A DNA stretch of 10,537 bases from a bacterium (lineage in GTDB: Bacteria > Arandabacterota > Arandabacteria > Arandabacterales > Arandabacteraceae), in assembly GCA_025774405.1 (NCBI GenBank), contig JALGWB010000076.1:1-10537 (forward strand). Reading direction: 5' to 3'. This document shows positions 7,338 to 10,537 of this stretch, in pieces. The notes beneath the pieces were generated by a model that worked only from the letters and a program-made list of their open reading frames with translations, was not told the DNA's origin and did not search any database. How positions within the stretch are numbered: position 1 is the stretch's first letter; each line of letters opens with the position of its first letter. Made by a program: the position numbers and the translations under genes.

Positions 7338-8249
7338 TTAGAACCTCATTCGAAGAGCGATTCTGAATCCTGGATTGGATCCAAATCTTGGTACGAAGGT
7401 CAGCCGAGGATTTCCTCCCAATGCCGCCATCTCACGATTGTGGAGTCTTACGAGGATGGCAGCATCAATCATGCTCACAACTCTACCTATCACCATGATC
7501 CAGGCATAACGATCAGCTTTTGCATAGAAGTCATCAGCCTGCTTTCGGAGCCTATTGTAGTGATCTCTGTTAGGAGTTGAAGATGGCAATCCTTCGGGCA
7601 GGCCATCCGAGGGGATCCAATCCAACCATATGTCATCGAGATTGGGCACGTCATATGGATCCCAGTCATCCCAACCGAAGACGAACATTTCATCAATGCC
7701 GATCTGATCGTAATATGATCCCGATCCCTCATCTGCAAGGGGAAATATGAGCTCAATAGCCTGCCAGCATGCAGCACTGTCATAGATGTCCTCATTTGTG
7801 CAATACCCGAACTCGTTATAGCCGCTCTGGACAACGACCGTATCCCTCACATAGTGCCTAAAACGTTCGATATCGTAGTGACTCCTGGCCCAGAGCTCGT
7901 ACTCGCTCCTACGGTCATCACCCTTGCCATCATTGACAACGTACTGCCAGACTGATACCAGATCTGCCGTTGCCATGAGACCTCCACTTACCAGTCCACG
8001 GCGTCCGCCAGCGTAAATCTGACCCAGTCCCGGGAGGATTGCGGAAAGTAGCATAGCCTTGGCTGCCGACTTCTGGCTCCTCGGGGCTTCCCTAACGAGG
8101 GGCTGTCCACCCAGAGGACCCTCATCATCAAGATTGTTGATCATCATCCTGGCCATCTCTCTGAATTCAGTTCGCTGCCCTCCAGCCACAGCACCGACCA
8201 TGAGCACAACAGCCACAATAGCGATAACACCAATTCGATGGTGAAGCAT
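7338..8249 (-). CDS. exported envelope protein, DUF5683-like, longer paralog
   Basis: The 303-residue product has an N-terminal hydrophobic signal (residues 6-23), then a linker (24-60). The motif AKAMLLSAILPGLGQIYAGG (63-82) is the clearest DUF5683-like hairpin in the window. A second hydrophobic patch covers about 86-104. The middle (116-245) is acidic and aromatic, with FGWDDWDPYD at 191-200, and has cysteines at 150 and 161 that could pair. The conserved GRVVSMIDAAILVRL lies at 255-269. The tail alternates hydrophobic residues and ends RIALRMRF, like an outer-membrane strand. Start choice: the ATG at 8249 is preceded by AGGTAGGTGG at good spacing, 8 nt after the stop of the M6-peptidase gene. 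It aligns end to end with the 220-residue protein downstream, apart from a longer middle. Function is unknown; exported location is well supported. Confidence 0.83.
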   Translation of the reverse strand: MLHHRIGVIAIVAVVLMVGAVAGGQRTEFREMARMMINNLDDEGPLGGQPLVREAPRSQKSAAKAMLLSAILPGLGQIYAGGRRGLVSGGLMATADLVSVWQYVVNDGKGDDRRSEYELWARSHYDIERFRHYVRDTVVVQSGYNEFGYCTNEDIYDSAACWQAIELIFPLADEGSGSYYDQIGIDEMFVFGWDDWDPYDVPNLDDIWLDWIPSDGLPEGLPSSTPNRDHYNRLRKQADDFYAKADRYAWIMVIGRVVSMIDAAILVRLHNREMAALGGNPRLTFVPRFGSNPGFRIALRMRF

Positions 8250-8257
8250 GTTACCAC

Positions 8258-10537
8258 CTACCTCTTCACTGTGAGTTTGAAATCCTCAACCGCCGTAGAC
8301 CCATTCCGCTCAAGTCTCAGCTTGCAAGGATAGAGTCCACTTGCCAATCCTCCAATGTCCAGACCCTCCCCACCCGGCGGCAGCTCAACCTTTGGGCCCT
8401 GACCAGAAACATCATAGGATTCCTGCAGGATCAGTCTTCCGGTTATGTCGTAGATTTCGATGGTTGCGAGACCGCCACTATCGGTTTCAAAAACGAAGCT
8501 TACCCTATTGCTACCAGCTGCATGATACTTCCGACCAGCTGGATTGGGAAAGGCATGAAAGCTGCCTTTCACGAGCAAGCGATCGCCGTCAGGCACCGGT
8601 TCAGGCATGAGCTCAACCGGGTAGTAGGCGTTTCGGGTTGGGAAGCCGTAAGCGGTGCGCCAGGGAACAAGCCCATAGTCATCAACAGGTGAACTTTCAG
8701 GATGCATAAAGGCATAAACAAAGCCATCACCACCACCGGCGACAATCTCAACCATTCCGTCACCTCTGAGATCACCAAGGGCAACCGATGAACACCCACC
8801 GCCCAAACTCAGTGGGAAGTCGTCCATCATTGTGCCGCCTTCCTGCCAACCAACGATGCACTGGAAGAGCGAGCCCTGTAAGAGGTCGAGATCCCTGTCA
8901 CCGTTGATGTCCCCAACGATCGGGGAAGGTACAGGAATCGTGAAATCCGCTGGATAGAAATCCTCATCCCATCTTGCGAGCCCACAGCCATACCAGGATT
9001 GAGGCCAGCCACCAGCAACAGCACCGCTCCGAAGCACTGTCCATGTCCTGTAATCCTTGTCGGCAACTATGACTTCGAGATAGCCATCGCCATTGATATC
9101 TCCAAAGGCAGGTGGCGCGGCCAGGCTATCGCCGTATGCTCTTCCCCATCCAGGTAAATCCCCCGTGTCAAGATCAACCACCCAAATCTCGCCACCGAGA
9201 GTGGCAATTACAATTTCGGGCTCACCAAGGTCGTCTCGGTCAAGGTCGCAAGCGGCAAGCCATACCTTGTCAGCATCTTCATGGCACCCTGTGGCTATCT
9301 CGTCGATCTTGGTCAGAAGAGGATCCTCGGCCGATGTATCAGAGTCCCAGACTATGATTCTACCCGGACTGTATCCTATTACCCGGCAGATCTGCCCTGA
9401 AGACACAACGACCGAATGGCTGACAGCTCCTTCATCATCGAAGTGCCACGTCTCTGGCTGTGGAGATCTTCCGCCATAGACAAGAAGCCCCTCATCGGTT
9501 CCAAGAAGTATTTCCTGTGCTCCATCACCATTGAGATCAGCACCAACAGGTACACCATTTATGCCATGCTCCACGGTTGCAAAGCATCCCAGTGAATCAC
9601 TTACCGAAAAGAAAGGGTTGCCATCGTATGCGAAAGCGTAGATATTGCCAGTCTCATCAGCGACAACTATCTCAAGGTCACCGTCGCCGTCAAAGTCAAG
9701 ACCTGCAATCTGAGTTGGATGCTTTCCTTTGAGCCAGCGTGGCCATCCATCAATGGCTTCAACTTCCTCGTCCCTGATCTCATAACCATAGACCTCAGAA
9801 CGCTGCCAGTTGACCACGCCTGAAGTATCATTCCACACCGCGCGTTTAAGGCCTGCAATTATCTCATCCTTACCATCCCCGTCGACATCTGCCACAAGGA
9901 GCGAAGGTACACCAAAGCGCATGCTGTCTCCCAGAGCCAGACCAAAACCCTCCACGCCGTAGGTATGATCTACATTGAGCGACATCGTTATGCCAGAATC
10001 ACTGATACCGTCAATCACCACATGGGAGTGACAGCCTGTCTTTGATCGACTATTCGGATATGTATCGTCTGCAAGGCGATCGTTGTTCCCACGTCTGAAA
10101 GGATCATCAGGTCCTCCCAGATAGTAGAAGGAGTTGAAATCACCAAGATCTGGTACACCATCCGCTTCAACCAGGGTTATACCCCGCCGCTGAGGGAAGG
10201 CATTGACGAGATCATAATCCATTAGAAAGCTTGTCCAGACAGCATCGACATGCCAGATCAGGATTCCGCTTCCCGGAAGAGCAAAGTCATATTCATAGTT
10301 GAATTCACGGTTAGCGTTAACCGGACCCAAGATCACACCTGTGGAATCCGTAGGATCGCTCAGGAGATAACCAGCATCATCACCATCAAGATCAGCCTGG
10401 CGATTCTCAATCAGATAATATTCGGATGAATTCAGGGGAACCAGCAGTACCTGCTGTGTTGGGAATTGCTGCTGCAGCTCGATAGCATCAAGTGTATAGC
10501 TGCCGCCAAAAACGGTGTCAGGCAAGGCCCAGCCAAG
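8258..10537 (-). CDS. M6-type (immune inhibitor A-like) metalloprotease, C-terminal 759 residues, with FG-GAP propeller and sorting-like tail
   Basis: The frame is open to the last base of the window, so the N-terminal signal, propeptide and HExxH zinc site are outside. Numbering from the edge (L1), the sequence opens LGWALPDTV. Next come the M6 C-terminal landmarks EYYLIENRQ (39-47), GILIWHVD (91-98), VNA (111-113), LVEADG (122-127) and DDPF (144-147). From about 205 to 610 there is an FG-GAP/VCBS propeller with seven calcium-loop motifs of the type DxNGDGxxE: at 217, 281, 334, 431 (variant), 480, 543 and 589. The C-terminal 97 residues (FPNPAG, IEIYDITGRLI, LASGLYPCKL, EDFKLTVKR) resemble the type A sorting domain of the type IX secretion system, or the related FlgD-like Ig fold. 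This predicts a large secreted or surface-anchored calcium-binding protease. It is the first visible gene of the operon, followed 8 nt later by the DUF5683-like pair. Confidence in the peptidase family is good but rests on non-catalytic motifs; loss of catalysis cannot be judged here. Confidence 0.88.
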   Translation of the reverse strand, partial: LGWALPDTVFGGSYTLDAIELQQQFPTQQVLLVPLNSSEYYLIENRQADLDGDDAGYLLSDPTDSTGVILGPVNANREFNYEYDFALPGSGILIWHVDAVWTSFLMDYDLVNAFPQRRGITLVEADGVPDLGDFNSFYYLGGPDDPFRRGNNDRLADDTYPNSRSKTGCHSHVVIDGISDSGITMSLNVDHTYGVEGFGLALGDSMRFGVPSLLVADVDGDGKDEIIAGLKRAVWNDTSGVVNWQRSEVYGYEIRDEEVEAIDGWPRWLKGKHPTQIAGLDFDGDGDLEIVVADETGNIYAFAYDGNPFFSVSDSLGCFATVEHGINGVPVGADLNGDGAQEILLGTDEGLLVYGGRSPQPETWHFDDEGAVSHSVVVSSGQICRVIGYSPGRIIVWDSDTSAEDPLLTKIDEIATGCHEDADKVWLAACDLDRDDLGEPEIVIATLGGEIWVVDLDTGDLPGWGRAYGDSLAAPPAFGDINGDGYLEVIVADKDYRTWTVLRSGAVAGGWPQSWYGCGLARWDEDFYPADFTIPVPSPIVGDINGDRDLDLLQGSLFQCIVGWQEGGTMMDDFPLSLGGGCSSVALGDLRGDGMVEIVAGGGDGFVYAFMHPESSPVDDYGLVPWRTAYGFPTRNAYYPVELMPEPVPDGDRLLVKGSFHAFPNPAGRKYHAAGSNRVSFVFETDSGGLATIEIYDITGRLILQESYDVSGQGPKVELPPGGEGLDIGGLASGLYPCKLRLERNGSTAVEDFKLTVKR

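Noticed and set aside
9093..9479. Plus-strand open frame of 128 codons
   Set aside because: It is an antisense shadow of the FG-GAP propeller, whose repeated Asp/Gly codons leave few stops on the opposite strand. Composition is Ser/Pro/Arg-rich without family motifs.
10523..10525. TTG as the start of the M6-type protein
   Set aside because: The frame stays open to the window edge, and the preceding residues (LGWA) belong to the conserved M6 LGW segment, so this is an internal Leu codon.

Overview
The window is a compact, all-minus-strand block of bacterial chromosome with roughly balanced base composition. Read 5'->3' on the minus strand (right to left) it holds a six-gene cell-envelope operon followed by the first part of thiC. 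The protein families suggest a Gram-negative of the FCB superphylum or a nearby uncultivated phylum (Latescibacterota, Zixibacteria, Eisenbacteria or Krumholzibacteria-like). The signs are an outer-membrane barrel with SprA-like modules, small proteins with a DUF5683-like motif, and a secreted M6-type peptidase ending in a type-IX-like sorting tail. No sequence search was run, so the phylum is an inference.

Layout by plus-strand coordinates. 1-798: N-terminal 266 codons of a short-form ThiC, cut by the left edge. 799-880: intergenic gap with a well-formed sigma-70-type promoter for thiC. 881-2557: Omp85/TamA-like protein (three POTRA domains plus a barrel). 2565-5798: 1077-residue predicted outer-membrane beta-barrel with two SprA-like 'DY..DY' modules and a VGxGxGxY glycine repeat. 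5782-6672: secreted six-bladed NHL-type propeller. 6673-7335 and 7338-8249: two diverged paralogs with a PGxGxxY hairpin motif (DUF5683-like). 8258-10537: C-terminal 759 residues of an M6-type metalloprotease carrying an FG-GAP propeller and a C-terminal sorting-like domain. Its catalytic part lies beyond the right edge.

The six envelope genes are spaced by 8, 2, 0, -17 and 7 nt, so they very likely form one translationally coupled operon. All the complete products have N-terminal export signals, and four of the five end in phenylalanine, as outer-membrane proteins do. The inferred theme is export or surface display: a large secreted hydrolase with a sorting tail, an Omp85 assembly factor, a big barrel, and accessory envelope proteins. 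thiC appears functionally unrelated and has its own promoter. No tRNA, rRNA, mobile element, CRISPR array, riboswitch or clear terminator was seen, and no stretch over 300 bases lacks a gene.
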